Of a DNA stretch of 64,000 nucleotides, positions 55,828 through 63,534 are shown one piece after another. How positions within the stretch are numbered: position 1 is the stretch's first letter; each line of letters begins with the position of its first letter. Below the pieces are notes generated by a model. It searched no databases, was not told the DNA's origin, and was given only the letters and a program-made list of their open reading frames with translations. The DNA comes from Bacillota bacterium (GTDB lineage Bacteria > Bacillota > Clostridia > Lachnospirales > Lachnospiraceae): the NCBI GenBank assembly GCA_023391695.1, contig JAEWAK010000032.1:13827-77826 (forward strand), written 5' to 3'. A program made the translations under genes and the position numbers.

Positions 55828-57345
55828 TTATTTCTCATAGGCTCCGCAATCGACTCGGCCTCCCGATATACGCGCATTGCCATCAAAATCAGTCTCTCCT
55901 GAATCAGCTGTGAAAGAAGGATCACCGGCCCCTATAGCCGGAGAGCTGCTTCCAATGTTTAGATTTCCAATTGATGCATTAACAAAAAGAGGATCTGCAA
56001 ATACAGAATTTGCATCATTACCGGAACTGGTTTTATATTTTGCAAAACCTGAATAGGAAGTCTTTTTCCACGTCCAGGAGGCTTTGCTTGAGCCTGCTGC
56101 ACAATAATAAAGATTATAATCAATTAAATTGCCCGTATTCTGGGTATAGTCATTACTAATAAATAAATTTTGTGAATTTGCATATATGAGGTTGTTTTTA
56201 ACGGTGTTGTTTTTCGTGTCATACTGTATATAAATTTCTCCGTTGCCGTCCTGGGAAGTGTCATTATTGTAAAGTGTATTATTTAAAAACTTACAATTTT
56301 CCGTACTTCCTCTTTTATTATCATATCCGCCAAAGGCAATACCGGCGATATCATTGTTATAGATCAGGTTGTTCCTTACCGTGATATAGCTTACTGTTTT
56401 ATTGGCATGTTCACTGGCAATTTCTATACCTAAGTTGCAATTATAAACCCTGTTTTTTTCTATGAGGATATTGGTACTGCCATCACAGTATATTCCGTCT
56501 GCGCTGCGTTCTCCGTCATATGCAGGGTTTTCTGATGAATCAATATATGCCACCGTGTTTCCGCTGCACACTCCGTTACGTACCTGGTCATTGGCAGACG
56601 CAGTACCTTCCCAGCCAATGAAATCAATTCCGATGTTATCATTATTATGGACATAGTTGTTGGTTACCTGGAAGTTTTCAACATTACCGTTGAGAACCAT
56701 GGATTCACTCCAGCCGAGCTTGCATTCCGATATTTCATTTGCATCCAGAATAATATTATTAATCGATGAAGTTCCATTGGTGCCGTATACCGCTATGCCA
56801 TGTGCATTGCCATCTGATGATGCATTATTTTCTATTGCATGGATCCGGTTGTTCCGTATTTCAATATGGTTTGAACTGCCTGTCACATAAATTCCTGCCG
56901 GAACGCTGCTGTTTGATTTCACTTTATAGTTTCTGATTTCAAAGCCAACTATTTTTAAATAGCTTTTATTGTTCACATAAAAAGCCGCCGGTGTATCTCC
57001 GGACAAGGATAATCCTGTTCCATCCAGGACCGCTGTTTCTTCCGGATAACTTGATATGGTAATATATCCGGATGATGAGCCTGAAACATTGACTTTTACC
57101 TGTTCGCTGTAGGTCCCGCCCCGGACATAAACCGTATCGCCGGCCGCAGCCGTATTGCATGCTTTTTGGATCGTTTTCCAGGGGCGGTCCAACGTTCCTG
57201 AATTGCTGTCGTTTCCGTTAGAAGCCACATAATAGGTATTGGACTGCGCTGTAACAGGCATACAGCTTAATATGATACAAAACACCAGACTTAATATAAG
57301 AGTAATGGAACCGGATATCATTTTTTTACTTTTTGCGATTTTCAT
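55828..57345 (-). CDS. Secreted parallel beta-helix protein (pectate-lyase-like/DUF1565)
   Basis: 505-residue exported protein, start ATG 57345 with AAGGAGG upstream. The signal peptide is about 34 residues (LILSLVFCIILSCMPVTAQS). The mature protein opens with NTYYVASNGNDSNSGTLDRP and WKTIQKACNTAAAGDTVYVR, the typical entry of DUF1565/PL9-like beta-helices, then many NN-containing coils (IEIRNNRIHAIENN, ITVRNNLIYNN) and a closing DFDGNARISGGRVDCGAYE. It may bind or cleave a plant or cell-surface polysaccharide; no catalytic set can be assigned with confidence. No anchor at the C-terminus. Confidence 0.85.
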   Translation of the reverse strand: MKIAKSKKMISGSITLILSLVFCIILSCMPVTAQSNTYYVASNGNDSNSGTLDRPWKTIQKACNTAAAGDTVYVRGGTYSEQVKVNVSGSSSGYITISSYPEETAVLDGTGLSLSGDTPAAFYVNNKSYLKIVGFEIRNYKVKSNSSVPAGIYVTGSSNHIEIRNNRIHAIENNASSDGNAHGIAVYGTNGTSSINNIILDANEISECKLGWSESMVLNGNVENFQVTNNYVHNNDNIGIDFIGWEGTASANDQVRNGVCSGNTVAYIDSSENPAYDGERSADGIYCDGSTNILIEKNRVYNCNLGIEIASEHANKTVSYITVRNNLIYNNDIAGIAFGGYDNKRGSTENCKFLNNTLYNNDTSQDGNGEIYIQYDTKNNTVKNNLIYANSQNLFISNDYTQNTGNLIDYNLYYCAAGSSKASWTWKKTSYSGFAKYKTSSGNDANSVFADPLFVNASIGNLNIGSSSPAIGAGDPSFTADSGETDFDGNARISGGRVDCGAYEK

Positions 57346-58282
57346 ATAACTACCTCCTTAAAAATTATTAATAAATTTTCTGTTTATTTTACTCCCGTAA
57401 TTGATTTGACTATGTACTGCCTTTACCGTTTGCATTCTTTTAAAATAATTTTTCTGATCTCCCCCTCTATGTTGAGACCGGACAATTCTTTCCATGAAAG
57501 CATATCTGGTAACAATGTTTTATTTTTTATAGAATAACTGCGGAGTACTTATTATATGCCCGGGATGTCATTCTTTATTAAATTGCATTTGGAAGCATCG
57601 CAGCAGAGTAACCGTAAGTATGATAAAGATGGAGGCCCTAAGACAGTCCCTAAATTGGTACTGTGATAATTGGAGAAAAAAAGTCAGCACCATGGGAGGT
57701 CATGTTTATATTGTTGACAGCATAAAGAAGTTGAAATAATCGTTCCAAATGCCAAGAAGTGTAAAAACAGAGACAAGGAAGTAATACAGGGCGCAATTGA
57801 AGCATAATGCTCCCGTATTTATGAAACCTCCCTCAGTATAAATAGAAGGGCAAGCAGTCAAAATTATCCTACGAACCTGTTACAATAGGAATATTTTAAC
57901 ATATTAATAGAAAAATGTCGAGTTTTAATTAAGAACATTATATAGTGGTGAAATCAGATGATGACATCAAAACCAGATGATGACATCAAAACCAGTAATT
58001 ATAAGCATTTAAAAAAACATTCGCAAAGCTTCCAAACATAAATGAGATAATAATCCAGCTCATTCAACAGAATAAGCATTATGATAATTCTGAGGAAGAT
58101 GAACAGTTATTCGTCTTGGAAAAAAATGGAACAATATGGGTTGCTGCACTAACCTCTAATTTCTATACCTATTTTTAAAATTAGGCTTTACGAAGACAAT
58201 GAAATCAATGTATAATATTACCAAATAATTGGGTTACATAGTTTACTAAAGTGAATGAATTTTTGATAAATATGGGGGTGTC
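57346..58282. other. Non-coding interval with 19-bp tandem duplication
   Basis: About 940 bases between the beta-helix gene and the zincin-like gene. CAGATGATGACATCAAAAC occurs twice in tandem (57955-57973, 57974-57992). Frames are short and broken; 58010-58180 looks like a decayed coding relic of an immunity-type gene, but I cannot name it. Confidence 0.45.
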
Positions 58283-59041
58283 ATGGATTTAACTTTTAAA
58301 ATACCGAGTTTTGAATATATGGTAAATTCTATCATTGAAATTGAATCAGAGGATAAGGATGAATTTTTTAGGGGGAGCTTGTTTTACTTCTATCCGAATA
58401 TTGACAAAGATAAATTCTATTCTTTTCAGGGTAACGCCAGAAAAGAATACCTTACTACATGCCTGAGAGACATATTTGTGAAGGAGAAAGATTTATTTGC
58501 AGCAAAAATAGATGCATATAATAAACATTGGGTTGATAATAAGGAGATTGTCATAGAAGCTTTTCAAGATGCATTTAAAATTAATTTAAAAAACGAATTT
58601 AATGATATGGTTGGATATATAGGTTTAAATCCGGTAAGCCCAAGATTTTTAGAAACGAATACATTTGATGTATTTTACCTAAACAGTGAACGCGGGGCTT
58701 TAGGTATGGCATTGCATGAAATTGTTCATTTTATATGGTTTAAATTATGGGGCGATTACTTTCATGATGATATAAAAGAGTATGAAATCCCTAATTTAAA
58801 ATGGGTATTTAGTGAAATAATTCCTGAACTGATAATGCGTGATGACAGATTAAAGCTAAGAAATCCATATTCTAATGGGCAAGTAATATATGAATATTTT
58901 TATAAAATGAATATTGATGATAAACCTATTATAGATATTTTATATGAAATGTACTCTAATATGACGATACACGAGTTCATGGAAAAAGGGCTTCATCTGT
59001 TACAAAAACATGAGATAGAAATAAGAAATGCTATGCATTAA
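58283..59041 (+). CDS. Zincin-like protein with HExxH motif
   Basis: 252-residue cytosolic protein. The motif ALHEIVHFIWFKLWG (about residues 148-162) gives HExxH, and the Glu in VFSEIIPELIM about 35 residues later may be the third zinc ligand. Start ATG after GGGGG. No signal peptide or known family beyond the zinc site. The composition is AT-rich like the immunity-type genes. It is a probable metallopeptidase of unknown substrate. Confidence 0.65.
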   Translation: MDLTFKIPSFEYMVNSIIEIESEDKDEFFRGSLFYFYPNIDKDKFYSFQGNARKEYLTTCLRDIFVKEKDLFAAKIDAYNKHWVDNKEIVIEAFQDAFKINLKNEFNDMVGYIGLNPVSPRFLETNTFDVFYLNSERGALGMALHEIVHFIWFKLWGDYFHDDIKEYEIPNLKWVFSEIIPELIMRDDRLKLRNPYSNGQVIYEYFYKMNIDDKPIIDILYEMYSNMTIHEFMEKGLHLLQKHEIEIRNAMH

Positions 59042-59278
59042 CAATTTCATAGCAATTTTAACTTATAACTAAGGGGGGGTAAATCCTCCTTTAATTATTT
59101 TTAAAACCTTTGGCGTTGATTTTGGTAAAAAATAGCCCGGGATGCATGGAGGATAATTGGTCATTGATAAATCTGGGTCATCAGGTTATCTACTGCTTCA
59201 CAAACATCCACAAATTTAATTTCTCTTGCATAATCAAAATCTTTTTGATAACGTCTCCAATGGTTCTGCATAACTTCA

Positions 59279-59998
59279 CTATTTTGAATCATTTTCAATA
59301 TTTATATAATTCTCTAAAACAGCCTTTGAACCTCTTTTTTCTGAAGTTGCAATCATTGCTTTTTGCAAGAGTCCGGCATCAATGTTTTGGATATGTAATT
59401 TACAAAGTATATAAACATCATAGAAATCTCTCGGACGTGTATTCTGGTCACCTCTGGATATGATGGTTTCCAACTTTTCAGCTAATACCGTTTCCAGATT
59501 ATATGCTAAAACATTGATGGTTCTATCTTCTAAAAGGAGCTTAAATTCATAGCTGATTTCCTTTGGCGTAATTTTGTCTCCTGTTGTAATATCCAGCTTT
59601 AACGGTACTGCCATTGGTGGATAATTTGCCGTAAGTGATACCCTATATCCGGAATATTTATCTCTTTCTCTGATCTCTTCAATACTGATAAAAGAAAAAG
59701 TTACATCATCCTGCAATGGTATTTCACAAAAATCAAGAAACATTGCTTTTACAGAATCTTCTGTGACAGGAATTCCTTTAATTGTTGCATCTATATCCAT
59801 GGTTGCTCTGGTATCCAGTCCTACCATAGCTGCGATCAAAAATCCGCCTTTCAAAATGAAGGAATCATGATATTTTGAAATTGAAGTTCTCTCCAGTAAT
59901 CTCTCCAGCATAAAATTCTGCATCAACAGCTGAGCGGAAATGCTTTTTTCTTTAGCAATATTCTTAATTATTGCTTTCAGCTGCATTGCATTTTTCAT
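59279..59998 (-). CDS. AbiEii/AbiGii nucleotidyltransferase toxin, C-terminus frameshifted
   Basis: 239-residue frame of the AbiEii toxin family. Nucleotidyltransferase motifs are visible: ILKGGFLIA and TMDIDATI (the DxD), then LDITTGDKITP and KLETIISRGDQNTRPRDFYD. These toxins modify tRNA or nucleotides and abort phage infection when the antitoxin is lost. The frame stops at NIENDSK, but the next ~38 codons, in another frame down to TGA 59161, read EVMQNHWRRYQKDFDYAREI and FVDVCEAVDNLMTQIYQ, the normal end of the family. So an indel near 59285 truncates the protein. It overlaps abiEi by 4 bases. Confidence 0.88.
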   Translation of the reverse strand: MKNAMQLKAIIKNIAKEKSISAQLLMQNFMLERLLERTSISKYHDSFILKGGFLIAAMVGLDTRATMDIDATIKGIPVTEDSVKAMFLDFCEIPLQDDVTFSFISIEEIRERDKYSGYRVSLTANYPPMAVPLKLDITTGDKITPKEISYEFKLLLEDRTINVLAYNLETVLAEKLETIISRGDQNTRPRDFYDVYILCKLHIQNIDAGLLQKAMIATSEKRGSKAVLENYINIENDSK

Positions 59999-60588
59999 AA
60001 CAGCACCTCAAAATACGCTCTTAATCGCTTCTCCACTTTTAAATTGCTGGCATATTCAGATATCAAAGGGATATTTTTTTCAGACCGCTTTACATATCTT
60101 TTAAATGCTTCTGAGATAACCTGAATATCCGTATTGCTTTGTTTTCGTAAAATATCGCAAAGTGTTCGCTCCATGCTATAAGCTTTTACCGGATTTCCGG
60201 CAGGTGTTTTCAATTGAACAATGCCAAGTTCATAACGATCTGGCTTGGTTCTGGTACATATCACATTCTCATTTTTCAACGCATTAATATTGTAGTTTAA
60301 TGGAAAAGTCATATGAAAATCCAGCGGTGTTCTATCTGTCAAATCGCTAAGGAAAAGAGCTGTTTCTCCTGAAAAAATCCCCTTTTTATATCGGACCTGA
60401 AGCTGATACATTTCATCATCCCATACTTCTGCCAGTTGATACACCCCTCTGGAGGCATGCTCTAATATACCTATATCAACCAGATGTTTTAAACTTCCTC
60501 TGGAAATGCCGGCTTTGGTTACTTCTGAAGCGGTTATCACTCCATTATTTTTCTTTACTATTTCCATAATTAATGTTGCATTTGACAT
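59995..60588 (-). CDS. AbiEi-family antitoxin, transcriptional repressor
   Basis: 197-residue type IV antitoxin. The N-terminal winged helix (ASEVTKAGISRGSLKHLVDIG) binds the promoter, followed by the AbiEi domain: RGVYQLAE, YKKGIFSGETALFLSDLTDR, then MERTLCDILRK. AbiEi proteins neutralise the toxin without direct binding and repress their own operon through inverted repeats. Such repeats lie upstream at 60650-60698. Start ATG 60588 has AAGGTG-type site upstream. Four-base ATGA overlap with the toxin gene. Confidence 0.9.
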   Translation of the reverse strand: MSNATLIMEIVKKNNGVITASEVTKAGISRGSLKHLVDIGILEHASRGVYQLAEVWDDEMYQLQVRYKKGIFSGETALFLSDLTDRTPLDFHMTFPLNYNINALKNENVICTRTKPDRYELGIVQLKTPAGNPVKAYSMERTLCDILRKQSNTDIQVISEAFKRYVKRSEKNIPLISEYASNLKVEKRLRAYFEVLL

Positions 60589-60649
60589 GATGCACCTTCT
60601 TTCTGAAAATGATGAGATAAAAATCTGTACAATGTGTCTAAAAATTAAA

Positions 60650-60698
60650 TTTGACTTTTATGCATATAATTATGAACTTATTGTGCATAAAAGTCAAA
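60650..60698 (-). promoter_or_regulatory. abiE promoter and AbiEi operator
   Basis: Perfect 15-bp inverted repeats (TTTGACTTTTATGCA at 60650-60664; complement at 60684-60698) with a 19-base spacer. On the minus strand the promoter -35 TTGACT (60697-60692) lies in the right arm, and CATAAT (-10, 60674-60669) lies in the spacer after exactly 17 bases. A repressor on the repeats would cover the promoter, which matches the known autoregulation of AbiEi. Confidence 0.8.
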
Positions 60699-60796
60699 TG
60701 TTTTATCATTATTTTATTATTTTAAGCTTTAAAATCTTTTTACACTATTAGGGCAGAGGTTCAAATTGTCAGTATTCGTAAACCACAAAACAGAGC

Positions 60797-61600
60797 TTAT
60801 TGCACAACTTTAAAAACAGGATCGTTTCGCATCTGCTCATCCTGGTTATCATTCGGATAGAAGATACAGCCTATGATTTTTAAATCCTCGATGGCGATAT
60901 CCCCTTCCGCTTTTATGCTGTGTTTAATTTCATAAAGCTTTTTTCCGGTTTCGGTTAAGTTTTTCGCATTGTATTTATTTATCATTTCAATAAATGCCCA
61001 TGCCTCAATTTGAAGGGCATTTCCATTAAGCTCTTCATTACAGAAAATTCCATATGCCCCGTTTGCGGCAGTTCCGTTTTGTACGTAATATTCCCTTTCG
61101 TTTCCCCTGCCGCCGTAGGTATCCAGCCAAAGCCACATTATCTTGCCGTACTTGAATTGTCCCTGGAGCTGGGCTACGGAATAAGATTTGTTAAAGGAGA
61201 CGGTGTGTATGCGAGCGCGGTCCCAGCTCTTACTGTAATTGTCTCCTGACGGATGATAAAACTTACCCATTCCATCAAATTCCGGCCACAGATCCTGCGG
61301 GAAATTCTCAAGTTTAATATGGGAAAAGCTGAAAAGTGACGCCGTATAGGAACTTCCCGTTGGAAAAACCGTGAAGTTGTTTTTGTTCCTATTATCAAAA
61401 TAATAGACATTCCACAGACCGAAAGAATGCTTCTTCCAGTCAAAATCATGCTTATAGAATAGTGCGCTGTAATCTTCCAAAGCTTTGAGTTCGTTTTCAA
61501 CTTTTATAGAACGGATTGTTACCGTCAGAGTGCATACGAATACAATTACCAAAAATATCGGAAGACCAATCCGGTTTTTTTTCCTTTTATTATTTCTCAC
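60797..61600 (-). CDS. Membrane-anchored protein, possible anti-sigma/sigma-regulator type
   Basis: 267 residues with a Lys/Arg-rich start, one membrane helix (IGLPIFLVIVFVCTLTVTI) and an extracytoplasmic domain. The plan (GSSYTASLFSFSHIKLENFP, a central GKIMWLWLDTYGG strand, and a closing IEDLKIIGCIFYPN) resembles anti-sigma factor C-terminal (Sigma_reg_C) proteins of Firmicutes, but no sigma factor gene is adjacent. Function uncertain. Start ATG 61600 follows GGAG. Confidence 0.55.
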   Translation of the reverse strand: MRNNKRKKNRIGLPIFLVIVFVCTLTVTIRSIKVENELKALEDYSALFYKHDFDWKKHSFGLWNVYYFDNRNKNNFTVFPTGSSYTASLFSFSHIKLENFPQDLWPEFDGMGKFYHPSGDNYSKSWDRARIHTVSFNKSYSVAQLQGQFKYGKIMWLWLDTYGGRGNEREYYVQNGTAANGAYGIFCNEELNGNALQIEAWAFIEMINKYNAKNLTETGKKLYEIKHSIKAEGDIAIEDLKIIGCIFYPNDNQDEQMRNDPVFKVVQ

Positions 61601-62040
61601 TTTGATTCTCCTAAAGTCACTATGTACATCAGCCTGTTTTAACAGGGTATTTTGCCGTGCGTTTTACGGAGCGCTAACCTTACAGCTATGTTCTCCAGGC
61701 AGTTATCACGGAATATCCGCTTTGGCTTAGAATAGTGAGGCGGGTCCCGAATATGTAATATAATAACATTTTGCAGCATATAAACATATAATAGGTAATT
61801 ATAGCCTAAGTCCTTATGTTATTTGTGTTTTTTGCAAATTTTACCGCCTGATATGTAATTTTTACTTAACCGGATGAATATTCTAAGGCACACTGCCTGT
61901 CTATCTAACAGGCTGATTCTTAGCAGGTTTTCTGCCGTGGTGCGTGATAAAGAGTCCAAGAGCAGCCACCGTGCTGCCCGGAATTGATGATAAAACTCTA
62001 TATTTATATAACAGCACACAATTTTTAATAATTAAATGAT
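61601..62040. other. Non-coding interval
   Basis: About 440 bases upstream of the anti-sigma-like gene and downstream of the DUF6809 gene. Only weak hairpins (e.g. GCCTGT/ACAGGC near 61890) are visible. The longest frames lack ribosome binding sites. Confidence 0.4.
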
Positions 62041-62340
62041 TTATTTTTTATTTTTATCCACGAAATAGAATCTGTTATCTGTTAAAACCTCCATCATAAT
62101 TAACGAACCATACTTAAAACCATATTCAAAAGCATCGGCTACCTCGAAAGCACTAATTTCGTTATGTATTTCCATTAGCTCAGTAATAATTTTATAATCT
62201 TCTTCCGGAACGTTCTTTTTTATTAATTCCATAACCTCTATTGCCTGATCGCAAAGTTTACGGTATTCAGGATCGTTTGAATAAATAATTTCATCCAGAT
62301 TAAATTTGCCGTAATATAGATTTTTTAGTATAGAATCCAT
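62041..62340 (-). CDS. DUF6809 family protein
   Basis: 99-residue cytosolic helical protein, start ATG 62340 after GGAGG. The pattern LKNLYYGKFN, a central helix pair and FEYGFKYGSLIMMEVL matches the small DUF6809 proteins common near phage- and integrase-type genes in Firmicutes. Role unknown. Transcribed divergently from the XRE repressor gene, with a shared operator region between. Confidence 0.75.
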   Translation of the reverse strand: MDSILKNLYYGKFNLDEIIYSNDPEYRKLCDQAIEVMELIKKNVPEEDYKIITELMEIHNEISAFEVADAFEYGFKYGSLIMMEVLTDNRFYFVDKNKK

Positions 62341-62410
62341 ATTTTCTCCTCCATTAGAAACTTACATAAATTTCTATCTATAAATGCTACTATTCTTACT
62401 TGATAAATAT

Positions 62411-62465
62411 ATTTTAGCGATATTTTCGCTAAAAGTCAATAGCGAATTACTCGCTAGAGTATAAT
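62411..62465. promoter_or_regulatory. Divergent promoters with two perfect XRE operators
   Basis: TAGCGA-N5-TCGCTA occurs twice (62415-62431 and 62440-62456), centres 25 bp apart. The minus-strand promoter for the DUF6809 gene is TTGACT (62439-62434), 17 bases, TAAAAT (62416-62411), with operator 1 in its spacer. The plus-strand -10 TATAAT (62460-62465) for the XRE gene abuts operator 2. The repressor could therefore control both genes. Confidence 0.85.
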
Positions 62466-62486
62466 TGATTAAGAGAGGTGATTATA

Positions 62487-62705
62487 ATGTATGAAAGAAT
62501 AAGAAATTTAAGAGTTGATAAGGATTTAACACAAATTCAAATGGCTCAATATCTTAACTGTAGCCAAAGAATTTATAGCAATTATGAACGGGGTGACGTA
62601 GATATTCCAACAGCAATTTTAATTAAACTTGCAGATTTTCATAGTACAAGTACTGATTATTTACTGAACAGAACCAACATAAAAGAGCCATATCCCCATA
62701 AATAG
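62487..62705 (+). CDS. XRE-family helix-turn-helix repressor
   Basis: 72-residue single-domain repressor, start ATG 62487 with GAGGTG upstream. HTH: LRVDKDLTQIQMAQYLNCSQ, then RIYSNYERGDVDIPTAILIK, the classic HTH_3 fold, with ADFHSTSTDYLLNRTN after it. It lacks any ligand or protease domain. It probably binds the two TAGCGA-N5-TCGCTA sites just upstream and represses itself and the DUF6809 gene. Confidence 0.9.
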   Translation: MYERIRNLRVDKDLTQIQMAQYLNCSQRIYSNYERGDVDIPTAILIKLADFHSTSTDYLLNRTNIKEPYPHK

Positions 62706-62739
62706 CAAATAATGATATATAGTTTTCTGCTAATATATA

Positions 62740-62881
62740 TATGCCGTTAGGTCTCTATTTGATGGGTGTTCAAGTCTGTGAAAGGTAGTGCGATTAGCAA
62801 ACCCCTCAGGTATCTTCTGGCGCAAGTTAACATATGCCCCATATGGGAGTAGAACAAACCACCGGCTTCATAGCCGGTGGT
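62740..62881 (+). mobile_element. Possible IS200/IS605-type right-end remnant or derived small element
   Basis: The segment resembles the 3' non-coding end of IS605-type elements: a run GGCGCAAGTTAACATATG then CCCCATATGG, followed by a perfect 9-bp hairpin ACCACCGGC (62858-62866)/GCCGGTGGT (62873-62881). No tnpA or tnpB is present. The hairpin also sits between convergent genes and could act as a terminator. Confidence 0.35.
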
Positions 62882-62905
62882 CATCATTAATGGGGGGTAA
62901 AGTAC

Positions 62906-63181
62906 TTAATATCTTGGCAACTTTAAAAGATTGTCATTAGGAGTATCGTTGGACTCCGAACGAACATATTTTTCGTTACTGGAACTAAGTGCGGGAATTA
63001 AATTGGGATATGGATAAATATTTACTTGAATAGTATTTGGATTTTGTTTTAGGTAATCATATAAATCAGATTTGTTATAAAATCCAGGCTCTTTACAACC
63101 CTCAATATAAATTTGAGAGATCTCGTAAGTTTTGTTTGAGTGTTCACACCCATATTTCATTTTGATTTTTGTTGCTTTCAT
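62906..63181 (-). CDS. DUF3892 family protein
   Basis: 91-residue protein. I choose ATG 63181, which has GGAGG 8 bases upstream; an in-frame TTG (63196) would include that site. The first ~60 residues (MKATKIKMKYGCEHSNKTYE, then PGFYNKSDLYDYLKQNP) match the small DUF3892 domain, a beta-rich fold of unknown function. The leader is about 200 bases long and is crossed by a possible antisense RNA. Confidence 0.75.
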   Translation of the reverse strand: MKATKIKMKYGCEHSNKTYEISQIYIEGCKEPGFYNKSDLYDYLKQNPNTIQVNIYPYPNLIPALSSSNEKYVRSESNDTPNDNLLKLPRY

Positions 63182-63252
63182 ATGTGTTTCCTCCAATTAT
63201 TTATTATCTATGTAAACAATAATAGAGAAACCGTTGCAAATATATGTTTGTA

Positions 63253-63281
63253 TTGTGCATAGGATTATTCTGTGGTACACT
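63253..63281 (+). promoter_or_regulatory. Possible promoter of an antisense small RNA
   Basis: TTGTGC (63253-63258), 17 bases, then TACACT (63276-63281) with the TG of an extended -10 at 63273-63274. Confidence 0.4.
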
Positions 63282-63287
63282 GTCTTT

Positions 63288-63347
63288 GGGAAAAGTACGT
63301 AAGTACACAGAGGCCAGTATTCTATTCGCTAGATGCTGGTTTCTTTT
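63288..63347 (+). ncRNA. Candidate antisense small RNA opposite the DUF3892 leader
   Basis: A ~60-base transcript would run from the promoter above to a terminator hairpin (CCAGTAT at 63314-63320 with ATGCTGG at 63333-63339, then TTTCTTTTTT). It lies wholly within the 5' leader of the minus-strand DUF3892 mRNA. No open frame inside it. Confidence 0.4.
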
Positions 63348-63389
63348 TTATTGGATTTTTATGTTATTTTTTTATTGTTCTTTACAACA

Positions 63390-63418
63390 ACTATATCACT
63401 GGTAATTAATAAAGTCAA
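63390..63418 (-). promoter_or_regulatory. Promoter of the DUF3892 gene
   Basis: Minus strand: TTGACT (63418-63413), 17 bases, TATAGT (63395-63390). It would start a transcript near 63,384, about 200 bases before the DUF3892 ATG. Confidence 0.65.
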
Positions 63419-63435
63419 CAATAAAAAATAAATTC

Positions 63436-63474
63436 TGTCCCAATATTGACAAAAATGTCCCGATGTTATATTAT
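63436..63474 (+). promoter_or_regulatory. Promoter with direct-repeat operator before the AAA ATPase gene
   Basis: TTGACA (63446-63451), 17 bases, TATTAT (63469-63474). TGTCCCAAT (63436-63444) and TGTCCCGAT (63456-63464) are direct repeats exactly 20 bases apart, two helix turns, flanking the -35 box, so a regulator probably binds here. Confidence 0.65.
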
Positions 63475-63534
63475 ATAAGTATATTAAGGATATAATTATA
63501 TTAAAGATATTAATGATAGATCGGAGTGGCGTAT

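Noticed and set aside
55828..57345. Beta-helix protein as a detached N-terminal piece of an RHS protein
   Set aside because: It has its own signal peptide, start and stop, and its coils do not resemble the beta-helix modules of the RHS protein.
61819..62019. 66-codon minus-strand frame
   Set aside because: No ribosome binding site, no similarity I can recognise; likely chance.
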